Shown: one piece after another, positions 16,847 to 24,250 of the stretch
Position numbering within the stretch: the first letter of the stretch is position 1
Layout: the number at the start of each line of letters is the position of its first letter
Position numbers and translations under genes: made by a program
Assembly: GCA_003551305.1 (NCBI GenBank)
Contig: PUMJ01000121.1
Coordinates: 1 to 39,358 of the forward strand
Source: Candidatus Brocadiaceae bacterium
GTDB taxonomy: Bacteria; Planctomycetota; Brocadiia; SM23-32
Direction: 5' to 3'
DNA: 39,358 nt
The notes under the pieces: generated by a model
Databases searched by the model: none
The model's input: only the letters and a program-made list of their open reading frames with translations
What the model was told of the DNA's origin: nothing

Positions 16847-18934
16847 ATGAGTTTCCTGCATCCGGCTTCGCTGTGGCTGGCGGTGGGTGCGCTGCTGCCT
16901 TTCATCGTGCATCTGTTCCGCCGGCACAAGCCCCGCATGGTGCGCTTTCCGGCGGTGCGGTTCGTGCGTAGCAGCCGCCGTCGCAGCGTGCGCAAACACC
17001 GGCTGAAGTACCTGCTGCTGCTCCTGCTGCGCATGGGGCTGGTGGTCCTGCTGGCGCTTATCGTCGCCCGTCCTTTCGTGGGGGGCCGGGCCGAGGCCGT
17101 GCACGACCCCGCCGGGACTCCGGCCGCCGTGCTGCTCATAGACGACACCCTGAGCATGAACTACACGGTGGGCGACAGGAGCTGGCTCGACGTGGCGCGC
17201 AACCGCGCCCTGGACCTCGTGAGGCAACTGCCGCAGGACGGCGCGGCGGCGGTGATGACGGCCACGCGGCCCACCGGCCGACTGGTGCGAGACATGGAGG
17301 AGGTGGCCGGCCGGGTCCGCGGGCTGAGGTCCACCAATCACGCCGCCCCCCTGTGGCGTGGCCTGCAGAGCGCCGACGAGCTGCTGTCCGCCGAGGCCGC
17401 CGGGAGGCGGGACATCTACGTTTTGACCGACATGACCAGGGGTGCCTGGGCCGGCTACGAACGGCGGACGCTGGAGCTGAGCACGGACACGAACGTCTTC
17501 ATTGTTGACTGCGGCTCGGAGGGGGCAGTCAACGCCGCGCTGACGGACGTCCGGGACGAGGGCCAGCCCGCCCTGCGCGGCAGCCGGCTGGGCTTGGAGG
17601 CGACAGTGCTCGCCTCCGGCGGCCCCGCTGAGCGAACCGTCCAGCTCGAGTTCAACGGGCGCACCGTCGGCCGCCGGACCGTGAGCCTGGCCGCGGGTGA
17701 GGAGGCGACCGTCCGCTTCGTCGTCGAACTGGCCGAGAGCGGACACCAGCACGGCCGGTTCAGCTTTCTGAGCCCGGATTCACTGCCGCAGGACGACCAG
17801 CGGACGTTCACTCTGGAAGTGGCCCCCGAGGTGACCGTCCTGTGCGTCGAGGACGAGCCGGAGCCCGACGGTGTGTCCGACGCCTACTTCCTGAGACTGG
17901 CGCTGGACCCCTGGCGGGGTCGGGGGGGAGGGCCGTTCCGTGTGGACACGGTGACGTCCGGCGAACTGGCCGAGGTCTCCTTGGCGCCTTACGACGTGGT
18001 CGCCCTGGTGGAGGCGGGGGGCATCACCGAGGATGCCTGGAGGCGGTTGGGAGCTTTCGTCAGCGGCGGCGGGGGGCTGCTGGCCGTCTGCGGGCCCCGG
18101 ACGGGGGATAGCTGGCGCGCCGACGAGGCCCGGGGCGTGCTCGGCGCCGAGGTGGGGCCCAAGGTCGAGGCCCCTTCCGAGCAGCCGTTCGGCCTGCGCA
18201 TCGTGCAGCCGGAGCATCCCCTGGTCGAGGCGCTCTCGGAGGCCGGGGCGCCGCTGGGCCAGGTCAGGCTGTGGAGCGGCCGCAGCCTCTCGCCGGGCGG
18301 CACCGCCGAAGAGGTCTTCCGCATCGGGCCGGACCTGCCGGGCCTGGTTCTGGACCGCCGGGGCGGCCGCGTGGCGCTGTTCGCCTCCACGGTCAGCGAC
18401 CGCTGGGGCGTCTTCGCGCGCACCCCCGCCTTCGTGCCGTTCTGGCAGGAGCTTGTGCTGCACCTGGCCGGGCGGGCCACGGCGGGCGTTGAGGACTACA
18501 CCATCGGCGCCCACGTGCCCATCCGCTTCGAGGAGTCACGCTGGCCCACCATCGTCAGCGTGCGCCCACCCGGGGCGGAGTCAGCGGAGCGACTGCTGCC
18601 CGGGGCGACGCCCGGTCGCCGGACCTACTGGAGGACGCACGAGCCGGGCTACTACGAGGTCGAGTTCGAGCGCAGGGAGGAGCAGTGGACGGGCGGTTTC
18701 GCCGTCAACACCCCCGCCACCGAGAGCCGCCTCGACAGGGTCCCCTTCGAGGCCGTGGCCGATGCTGTCAGCGCCGGGCGCGTGGAACTGCTGGACCGGG
18801 ACCTTTCCCCCCGCGACCGCACCGGCCCGGCCGGCGCCGTGGAACTGACGCCCTACCTGGTGGCGCTGGCGCTGTTGATGCTGCTGGCCGAATCCTACCT
18901 GTCCAACCGCTTCTACCCTTCCCCGCAGGGGTGA
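16847..18934 (+). CDS. BatA-type membrane protein with VWA domain
   Basis: 695 residues. The N-terminus MSFLHPASLWLAVGALLPFI, the HLFRRHKPR pattern and a second helix at about 55-75 form the aerotolerance-regulator (BatA) N-terminal domain. A VWA-like domain starts AVLLIDDTLSM (about 94-104); the metal motif is DDTLS rather than DxSxS. A long region with a glutamine-amidotransferase-like look (SGGGGLLAVCGP) follows, then a C-terminal helix at about 664-682. This two-helix layout is common in PVC bacteria. ATG 16847 has GGGGAGGAGG upstream. Role unknown; the family is linked to envelope stress and MoxR chaperone systems. Confidence 0.85.
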   Translation: MSFLHPASLWLAVGALLPFIVHLFRRHKPRMVRFPAVRFVRSSRRRSVRKHRLKYLLLLLLRMGLVVLLALIVARPFVGGRAEAVHDPAGTPAAVLLIDDTLSMNYTVGDRSWLDVARNRALDLVRQLPQDGAAAVMTATRPTGRLVRDMEEVAGRVRGLRSTNHAAPLWRGLQSADELLSAEAAGRRDIYVLTDMTRGAWAGYERRTLELSTDTNVFIVDCGSEGAVNAALTDVRDEGQPALRGSRLGLEATVLASGGPAERTVQLEFNGRTVGRRTVSLAAGEEATVRFVVELAESGHQHGRFSFLSPDSLPQDDQRTFTLEVAPEVTVLCVEDEPEPDGVSDAYFLRLALDPWRGRGGGPFRVDTVTSGELAEVSLAPYDVVALVEAGGITEDAWRRLGAFVSGGGGLLAVCGPRTGDSWRADEARGVLGAEVGPKVEAPSEQPFGLRIVQPEHPLVEALSEAGAPLGQVRLWSGRSLSPGGTAEEVFRIGPDLPGLVLDRRGGRVALFASTVSDRWGVFARTPAFVPFWQELVLHLAGRATAGVEDYTIGAHVPIRFEESRWPTIVSVRPPGAESAERLLPGATPGRRTYWRTHEPGYYEVEFERREEQWTGGFAVNTPATESRLDRVPFEAVADAVSAGRVELLDRDLSPRDRTGPAGAVELTPYLVALALLMLLAESYLSNRFYPSPQG

Positions 18935-18936
18935 GG

Positions 18937-18973
18937 GGTCGCTTGCCCGGGGCGCCATTGCGCGGACCTTTTT
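18937..18973 (+). terminator. Possible intrinsic terminator after the BatA-like gene
   Basis: Three bases after the stop, GGTCGC (18937-18942) can pair with the GCG-GACC side (18962-18968, one bulged base). It encloses a smaller GCGC-CATT-GCGC hairpin and is followed at once by five T (18969-18973). The stem is imperfect, so confidence is modest. Confidence 0.4.
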
Positions 18974-18996
18974 GCTGAGCCCGGCAAAGCCGATGA

Positions 18997-19108
18997 TGTC
19001 ATTCTTAGTTCGCCGAACGGCGCAACGAAGAATCTCGCCGTTCAGGCGCGCAATGGACTATGGCGTAGAGATCTTTCGTCAGGGCTCCGCCCCCTCCTCA
19101 GAATGACA
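18997..19108. repeat. 112-bp nested palindromic (MITE-like) element
   Basis: Outer arms TGTCATTCTTAG (18997-19008) and CTCAGAATGACA (19097-19108) are inverted repeats, 11 of 12 matching. Inner arms ACGAAGAATCTC (19025-19036) and GAGATCTTTCGT (19068-19079) match 10 of 12. CGCCGAACGGCG (19011-19022) is itself a perfect hairpin. There is no coding frame. The layout fits a non-autonomous repeat with terminal inverted repeats; no clear target duplication is seen. It lies in the convergent gap between the BatA-like gene and korC. Confidence 0.65.
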
Positions 19109-19217
19109 GCGTGCTTCCCGGCTAAACACTGGTTTTGCAGGTCTCCATAGCGCGTGTTGGGTCCGGCGGGCCACGGGGGGTAAGGGTGTCCCCGCGGGGC
19201 GGGCCTCGCGCCATTGC

Positions 19218-19820
19218 TCAGGCGTGTTGGGCTTCCGCGGCCAGGTGGACGCCCTCGGCCAGGGCCCTCTTGTTCACATCCAGCAGGTCGGCCTTCCGGT
19301 CGGAGAAGGCGGTCTCCAGCGCGGCTTCGCAGCTCTGTCTGCTCACCAGCGAGCTGGCCTGGGTAAACGCGCCGAGCATCAGGACGTTTCCGACCCGCAC
19401 ATCGCCCAGTTCGGCCGCCCGCTCGGCGGCCGGCACGCAGACGCGCCGCGCGCCCGGAGGGCACGGCACCTGCTCGAGGTCCACCCCGGAGCTGTTGACC
19501 ACCAGCAGGCCGCCGGAGTTCAGTCGGGGCAGAAAGCGCTCATAGGAGAGCTGGTTCAGGATGATCAGCGCGTCGGCCTCCTCCACCAGCGGGCTGTAGA
19601 TGGTGCCGTCGCTGACGACGACCTGGCAGTTGGCCGTGCCGCCGCGCACCTCCGTGCCGTAGGAGGGCAGGTAGGTGACCTGCCGCCCATCGGCCATCGC
19701 GGCGGTGCACAGCAGCCGGCCGAGGGTCAGGATGCCCTGGCCGCCGAAGCCCGCCACGATGGCGCGGTATTCCCCGCCGCCGGCTGCCGGGCTCAGTTCG
19801 CTGGGCTCAATCTGCTGCAT
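19218..19820 (-). CDS. korC: 2-oxoacid:ferredoxin oxidoreductase, gamma subunit
   Basis: 200 residues from ATG 19820, which overlaps korB by 14 bases. The N-terminal glycine motif GFGGQGI (24-30) with YLPSYGTEVRGG and LNQLSYERFLP marks the gamma subunit of pyruvate/2-oxoglutarate ferredoxin oxidoreductases. A longer open frame to 19850 lies in korB. Last gene of the xseB-nadK-korDABC run. A GC-rich palindrome (CCCCGCGGGG, 19190-19199) follows the stop without a T-run. Confidence 0.93.
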   Translation of the reverse strand: MQQIEPSELSPAAGGGEYRAIVAGFGGQGILTLGRLLCTAAMADGRQVTYLPSYGTEVRGGTANCQVVVSDGTIYSPLVEEADALIILNQLSYERFLPRLNSGGLLVVNSSGVDLEQVPCPPGARRVCVPAAERAAELGDVRVGNVLMLGAFTQASSLVSRQSCEAALETAFSDRKADLLDVNKRALAEGVHLAAEAQHA

Positions 19821-20595
19821 CGTCTCGGTTCCGCACGTCGCGCACCACACCGAGGGGGAAGGTCCGGACCATCTCGTCCTCGATGAAGCGGAAACTGTCT
19901 ATGGGCGACATGTGCCAGTAAGTGGGGCAGGGCGAGAGCACCTCCACCATGCTGAAGCCGACGCCCTGCATCTGGTAGCGGAAGGCCTTCTTGATGAAGC
20001 GCTTGGTCTCGCGCACGCGGCGCGGGGTGGTGATGGTGACGCGCGCCAGCAGGGCCGGCGATTCGAGCTGGTTCAGCAGCTCGCACATGCGGATGGGGTG
20101 TCCCTCCGTGGCGGGCTGCCGGCCCAGCGGCGTTGTGGCCGTCTTCTGCCCCACCAGCGTGGTGGGCGCCATCTGGCCGGAGGTCATCCCGTAGATGGCG
20201 TTGTTTATGAAGATGGTCGTTATGTTCTCGCCGCGATTGGCGCAATGGAGGGTTTCGGCCATGCCGATGGAGGCCAGGTCGCCGTCACCCTGGTAGGTGA
20301 AGACGATCTTGTCCGGATGGACCCTCTTGAGGCCGGTGGCCACGGCCGGGGGCCGGCCGTGAGCGGCCTCGCTCCAGTCTATGTCAATGTAGTCATAGGC
20401 CAGCACCGCGCAGCCGACCGGCGCGATGCCGATGGTCTTTTCCCTGATGTCCAGCTCTTGCAGCACCTCGGCTACCAGCCGGTGGACGGTGCCGTGCCCG
20501 CAGCCGGAGCAGTAGTGCGCCGGCACGTCCAGCAGGGCGGCGGGACGCTCGTAGAGCGGGACTGTTCTCGACGGGGTTTGCTGTTGTGTCCTCAT
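19807..20595 (-). CDS. korB: 2-oxoacid:ferredoxin oxidoreductase, beta subunit (TPP-binding)
   Basis: 262 residues. The thiamine diphosphate/Mg site is GDGDLASIG (103-111) followed by FINNAIYGMTSGQ (129-141); CSGCGHG (29-35) is the usual start of the fold. With KorA, C and D it forms the enzyme that interconverts 2-oxoglutarate and succinyl-CoA using ferredoxin, a key step of anaerobic or reductive TCA metabolism. The four-gene order D-A-B-C supports 2-oxoglutarate rather than pyruvate, but substrate is inferred. ATG 20595 overlaps the korA stop (ATGA). Confidence 0.93.
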   Translation of the reverse strand: MRTQQQTPSRTVPLYERPAALLDVPAHYCSGCGHGTVHRLVAEVLQELDIREKTIGIAPVGCAVLAYDYIDIDWSEAAHGRPPAVATGLKRVHPDKIVFTYQGDGDLASIGMAETLHCANRGENITTIFINNAIYGMTSGQMAPTTLVGQKTATTPLGRQPATEGHPIRMCELLNQLESPALLARVTITTPRRVRETKRFIKKAFRYQMQGVGFSMVEVLSPCPTYWHMSPIDSFRFIEDEMVRTFPLGVVRDVRNRDDAAD

Positions 20596-21683
20596 GGTGT
20601 GCCTTTCCGTTCCTGCGAACCGAAAAGGTAGCGGAGCTTTGCGGCCACCTCGGCCGCCTGCGGCACCGCGCCGCCCGGACTGGGCAGCAGTTCGACCCGA
20701 CAGGCGCCCTCGACGGCGAGCCGCACGTCCTCCACCAGTTGCCCGGCGCTCATCTCCACCACCAGGATTCCACGCGTGCCCTGCGCCACGTGCGCCAGCG
20801 CAGCCGCAGGGAAAGGCCACAGCGTGATGGGGCGGAACAGGGCCACTCCGAAGGGCAGGTCTCCGGCCATCCGCTCCGCAACCTGGCGGCAGACGCGCGC
20901 GCTGGTGCCGTAGGCGACCAGCAAGACCTCCGCCTCCTGCGGCCCGGTGAGCTCGAAGCGGACCTCCTCGCGTTCGATGCGGGCGTACTTCTCCAGGAAC
21001 CGCTTGTGGAACTCCACCATGTCCTCCACCACGGGCTGGAAGGACTTGATGACATTGCGCTTGCGCCCCGGCTCACCGGTCAGTGCCCAGGGTTTGGGAG
21101 GGGGGGCGGGCGGGCCGAGGTGGTCGAAAGCAACGGCCTCCATCATCTGGCCTATCATCCCGTCGCTGAGCACCATGACCGGGTTGCGGTAGCGGTCGGC
21201 CAGGTCGAAGGCCAGGTAGGTCAGGTCGGCGAACTCCTGCACGGTGGCGGGGGCCAGGACCGGCGTGCGGTAGTCGCCGTGGCCTCCGCCGCGCGTGGCC
21301 TGGAAGTAGTCCGACTGGGCCGGGGCGATGTTGCCCAGGCCGGGGCCGCCCCTCTGGACGTTGATGATGACGGCGGGAAGCTCGCTGCCGGCCAGATACG
21401 AGATGCCTTCCTGCTTGAGGCTGATGCCGGGGCTGCTGGAGGAGGTCATGCAGCGCGCCCCCCCCGCGCTGGCCCCGTAGAGCATGTTGATGGCGGCCAC
21501 CTCGCTTTCGGCCTGCACGAAGGTGCCGTCACGCCGGGGCAGGTGCTCGGCCATGTAGGCGGTCAGCCTGTTCTGGGGGGTGATGGGGTAGCCGGCATAG
21601 AAGGTGCAACCGGCCCGGAGGGCGGCCTCCCCGGCGGCTTCGTTGCCCGAGACCAGCACTCGTTCAGCTTGTTTCGCGCGCAT
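20592..21683 (-). CDS. korA: 2-oxoacid:ferredoxin oxidoreductase, alpha subunit
   Basis: 363 residues. Seen: GNEAAGEAALRAGCTFYAGYPITP at the N-terminus (shown in parts: GNEAAGEAA, AGYPITPQN), FVQAESEVAAINM, TSSSSPGISLKQEGISYL, NVQRGGPGLG and SDYFQATRGGGHGDY. These are the pyrimidine-binding domain and linker typical of KorA/VorB. A C-terminal transketolase-like domain includes LLVAYGTSARV and GILVVEMSAGQL. No strong ribosome site precedes ATG 21683; a run of seven C is there instead, so coupling to korD is likely. Confidence 0.94.
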   Translation of the reverse strand: MRAKQAERVLVSGNEAAGEAALRAGCTFYAGYPITPQNRLTAYMAEHLPRRDGTFVQAESEVAAINMLYGASAGGARCMTSSSSPGISLKQEGISYLAGSELPAVIINVQRGGPGLGNIAPAQSDYFQATRGGGHGDYRTPVLAPATVQEFADLTYLAFDLADRYRNPVMVLSDGMIGQMMEAVAFDHLGPPAPPPKPWALTGEPGRKRNVIKSFQPVVEDMVEFHKRFLEKYARIEREEVRFELTGPQEAEVLLVAYGTSARVCRQVAERMAGDLPFGVALFRPITLWPFPAAALAHVAQGTRGILVVEMSAGQLVEDVRLAVEGACRVELLPSPGGAVPQAAEVAAKLRYLFGSQERKGTP

Positions 21684-21694
21684 GGGGGGGAACT

Positions 21695-21949
21695 CTACTC
21701 GGAAGCAAGACGGCCGCCCACGATGTCTTCGACGCGGTTGACTTCGATGGCGGCGTCCGGACAGATCACGGCGCACCTGAGACAGCCGGTGCACGGGTTC
21801 TCCGCGCGCACGCCGGCCGTCTGGATGCCCCGCCGGTCCGGCTGCTTGTGCATGTAGAGCCTGGCCGGCTCGCAGAACTCCACGCACAGGGCGCAGCCCT
21901 TGCAGTACTCCGCCAGTATGCGGACCTCGAACCTTCTCTCCTCAGACAT
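21695..21949 (-). CDS. korD: 2-oxoacid:ferredoxin oxidoreductase, delta (ferredoxin-like) subunit
   Basis: 84 residues with two [4Fe-4S] motifs: CKGCALCVEFCEP (Cys 16, 19, 22, 26) and CTGCLRCAVICPD (Cys 53, 56, 59, 63). It passes electrons between the TPP site and ferredoxin. The N-terminus overlaps the end of nadK by 8 bases. First gene of the korDABC block. Confidence 0.93.
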   Translation of the reverse strand: MSEERRFEVRILAEYCKGCALCVEFCEPARLYMHKQPDRRGIQTAGVRAENPCTGCLRCAVICPDAAIEVNRVEDIVGGRLASE

Positions 21950-22775
21950 ATCGCGGCTGCCCCCTCCAGTCCAGTTTGTTGCACAGCGTTTCGAAAAACG
22001 TCATCCGCCCGGTGCGGATCAGCTTCAGCGGCGTCTCGCAGCGCCGGATGCGTACCCGGTCCGTCTTGCGCAATTCCCGGTTCATCTGACCGTCCACCGT
22101 CAGGGCCGGTGGCTCGGAGAACTGAGTCGTCGTCAGCGTGATCTCAACTTCCGGCGGCAGCACAAGCGGGCGGTTGCTCAGGGTGTGGGGGCAGATGGGC
22201 GTGACCACCAACGCGTTCAGCTCCGGGTGGACTATCGGCCCGCCGGAGGCCAGGCTGTGCGCCGTCGAGCCGACCGGCGTGGCCACTATGAGGCCGTCGG
22301 CCCGGTAGGTGGTCACCCGTTGCGCGTCCACGCGGAACTCGATAGTGATGAGCCGGGACAGGGCCGTGCGGGAGATGACCGCGTCGTTCAGTCCCGGCGT
22401 GTCCAGCAGCACGTCGCCGTCCCGCTCCAGCACGCACCTGAGCATCATGCGCTCGGCCAGGCGATAGTGGCCGGCCAGCACGTCGTTGAGTACGTCCTGG
22501 AACCGGTCGGCGGAGGTCTCGGTCAGAAAGCCGAACTTGCCCACGTTGATGCCCAGCAGCGGGACGCCGGCCCCGCCGAGCCGGCGGGCGGCCCGCAGCA
22601 TAGAGCCATCCCCGCCGAGCACCAGCCCGAAGTCCACCTGCTCGGGCTCGAGCGCGGCTTCCATCTCCAGGTCCACCATGACCTCGGCCCGCTCGGCCAG
22701 CCACGGCCGGATCTCGTCCAGGGCCTCAAGCACGGACATCTTCTCTTTGTTGCCCAGGATGATGATGCGTCTCAC
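21942..22775 (-). CDS. nadK: NAD kinase
   Basis: Phosphorylates NAD to NADP. 277 residues. GGDGSML (54-60), GINVGKFGFLTE (76-87), LNDAVI (129-134) and DGLIVATPVGSTAHSLASGG (160-179) are the family motifs in order. The start is GTG 22775, with GGGAGG 7 bases upstream, and overlaps the xseB stop as GTGA. It is followed by korD with 8 bases of overlap, so NADP supply and the ferredoxin enzyme are likely co-transcribed. Confidence 0.95.
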   Translation of the reverse strand: MRRIIILGNKEKMSVLEALDEIRPWLAERAEVMVDLEMEAALEPEQVDFGLVLGGDGSMLRAARRLGGAGVPLLGINVGKFGFLTETSADRFQDVLNDVLAGHYRLAERMMLRCVLERDGDVLLDTPGLNDAVISRTALSRLITIEFRVDAQRVTTYRADGLIVATPVGSTAHSLASGGPIVHPELNALVVTPICPHTLSNRPLVLPPEVEITLTTTQFSEPPALTVDGQMNRELRKTDRVRIRRCETPLKLIRTGRMTFFETLCNKLDWRGQPRYV

Positions 22776-23074
22776 GAGCCCGCCTCCCGGTCGCCGGACG
22801 TCTCATCGCTCTCGGCCGACGCGTCGAAGGGCTCCTCCTCCAACTCGCCCTCCAGCGTCTCCACCAGCTTCTGCACACGCGCATCGGCGTCGAGCAGCAG
22901 CTTCTGGCAGCGCCTGTAGGCGCCGATGCCGCGCTCGTAGAGTTCGAGGGACTCCTCCAGGGGCAGGTTGCCCTCCTCCAGACGCCCGACAATCTGCTCC
23001 AGCCTGCGCAGGCTCTGCTCGAAGGTCTCCGAATCGGACTGGTCCCGGCCTTCGCTCTCTGGTTGGTCGGTCAT
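22772..23074 (-). CDS. xseB: Exodeoxyribonuclease VII small subunit
   Basis: 100 residues. The conserved helical-hairpin core is SFEQSL-like: ETFEQSLRRLEQIVGRLEEG, then LPLEESLELYERGIGAYRRC. The C-terminal tail is acidic. XseB binds XseA to form a nuclease for single-stranded DNA. The large subunit xseA is not adjacent. First gene of the xseB-nadK-korDABC run, behind the candidate minus-strand promoter at 23161-23189. Confidence 0.9.
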   Translation of the reverse strand: MTDQPESEGRDQSDSETFEQSLRRLEQIVGRLEEGNLPLEESLELYERGIGAYRRCQKLLLDADARVQKLVETLEGELEEEPFDASAESDETSGDREAGS

Positions 23075-23139
23075 CTGCCCACCCGAAACCTGCCGGAAAG
23101 AGCCGCCTCGCCACGCGGCGCGGCGGATGGGCCAATACG

Positions 23140-23168
23140 TTGCCCTCAGGCGAAGACGCCATTATAGT
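23140..23168 (+). promoter_or_regulatory. Candidate sigma70 promoter for the radical SAM gene
   Basis: TTGCCC (23140-23145), a 17-base spacer, then TATAGT (23163-23168), about 50 bases before ATG 23218. It shares its -10 bases with the opposing promoter. Confidence 0.5.
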
Positions 23169-23189
23169 GAAATGACGGGCAGAATCCAA
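23161..23189 (-). promoter_or_regulatory. Candidate sigma70 promoter for xseB-nadK-korDABC
   Basis: On the minus strand TTGGAT (23184-23189), a 17-base spacer, then consensus TATAAT (23161-23166). The start of transcription would be about 80 bases before the xseB ATG at 23074. Confidence 0.55.
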
Positions 23190-23217
23190 ACCGAACCTCA
23201 ACCCGTGGGGTTGGCCC

Positions 23218-24087
23218 ATGTCCATCCGGCCCGCCGAACAGACCGTCGCCGAAGCCTACGCCCTTGCCCGTCCCTGCGTCATCTGCCCCCGGCTGTGCCG
23301 CGTGGACCGACCGGAAGGGGAGCGGGGCTACTGCGGCATCGGGGCCCTCCCGCGCGTGGCCAGCGCCGGGCCGCACTACGGTGAGGAACCGCCCCTGGTC
23401 GGTCGGGGTGGCTCCGGCACCATCTTCCTGGCGGGCTGCAACCTGCTGTGCGTCTTCTGCCAGAACTACAGCATCAGCCACGGCCGCTCCGGCAGGTCGG
23501 CTGACCCGGCGCGCATTGCGCAGATCATGCTGAACCTGCAGGAGGACGGCTGCGAGAACATCAATTTCGTCACCCCCTCGCACGTGGTCCCCTGGCTGAT
23601 GGACGCCGTGCGCAGGGCTCGGCTGGACGGGCTCCGGCTGCCCATCGTCTATAACTGCGGCGGCTACGAACGGCTCGAGGCCCTCAGGCTGCTGGAAGGG
23701 ACAGTGGATATCTTCATGCCCGACGCCAAATTCTGGTCGGCCGGGACGGCCGACCGCTACACGGATGCCCCGGACTACCCCGAGCGTATGCGCGAGGCCC
23801 TGCGCGAGATGCAACGGCAGGTGGGGGACCTGCAGGTCGAGGACGGCATCGCGCAGCGCGGCCTGCTGGTGCGGCACCTGGTCATGCCCGGCCTGCTCGA
23901 AGAGAGCAAGCGCATACTCCGGTTCATCGCCGAGGAGGTCTCCCCCAACGCAAGCGTCAACGTCATGGAGCAATACCGGCCGATGTACAAGGCATGCGAT
24001 TGCCCCGAGATAAACCGGCCGCTGAGGGCGCAGGAATACGCGGAGGCCCGACTCTTCGCTGAGAAACTGGGACTTCGGCTGCTGTAA
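23218..24087 (+). CDS. PflX-like radical SAM protein
   Basis: 289 residues. The radical SAM motif CNLLCVFC (Cys 74, 78, 81) is preceded by a cysteine-rich N-terminus (Cys 20, 23, 27 and YCG at 38-40) and SAGPHYGEEPPLVG. This arrangement is typical of PflX proteins, distant relatives of the pyruvate formate-lyase activase and AmmeMemoRadiSam proteins. Likely a glycyl-radical activase or a related enzyme; the target is unknown and no glycyl radical enzyme is in the window. It is monocistronic by spacing (163 bases to the next gene). Confidence 0.88.
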   Translation: MSIRPAEQTVAEAYALARPCVICPRLCRVDRPEGERGYCGIGALPRVASAGPHYGEEPPLVGRGGSGTIFLAGCNLLCVFCQNYSISHGRSGRSADPARIAQIMLNLQEDGCENINFVTPSHVVPWLMDAVRRARLDGLRLPIVYNCGGYERLEALRLLEGTVDIFMPDAKFWSAGTADRYTDAPDYPERMREALREMQRQVGDLQVEDGIAQRGLLVRHLVMPGLLEESKRILRFIAEEVSPNASVNVMEQYRPMYKACDCPEINRPLRAQEYAEARLFAEKLGLRLL

Positions 24088-24110
24088 GTGGTCCGCGGCC
24101 GGTTTGCGTC

Positions 24111-24138
24111 TTGACATGCCGGCATGTCCCCGTAAAAT
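24111..24138 (+). promoter_or_regulatory. Strong candidate sigma70 promoter with embedded operator
   Basis: TTGACA (24111-24116) matches the -35 consensus exactly; after 16 bases comes TAAAAT (24133-24138). The spacer carries the perfect 16-bp palindrome GACATGCCGGCATGTC (24113-24128), which overlaps the -35 box and is placed as a repressor would need. It would drive the membrane protein gene at 24251. Confidence 0.6.
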
Positions 24139-24167
24139 GCCCTTATTGCGTTTCAATTTTGGGCTTT

Positions 24168-24199
24168 GCCCCACGCCAGGGCGCAGCCGCCTGTGGGGC
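24168..24199 (+). other. Leader hairpin upstream of the membrane protein gene
   Basis: GCCCCAC (24168-24174) pairs with GTGGGGC (24193-24199) around an 18-base loop, inside the predicted 5' leader. There is no T-run and no known riboswitch core. It may be a simple structured leader. Confidence 0.3.
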
Positions 24200-24250
24200 G
24201 GTATTCGGCGTCGGTTTCATTGACCGGTCACCGTTGGGAAGGAGCGGCAC

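Noticed and set aside
19190-19199. CCCCGCGGGG palindrome after korC as a terminator
   Set aside because: No T-run follows on the minus strand; such palindromes are expected by chance in this GC-rich sequence.
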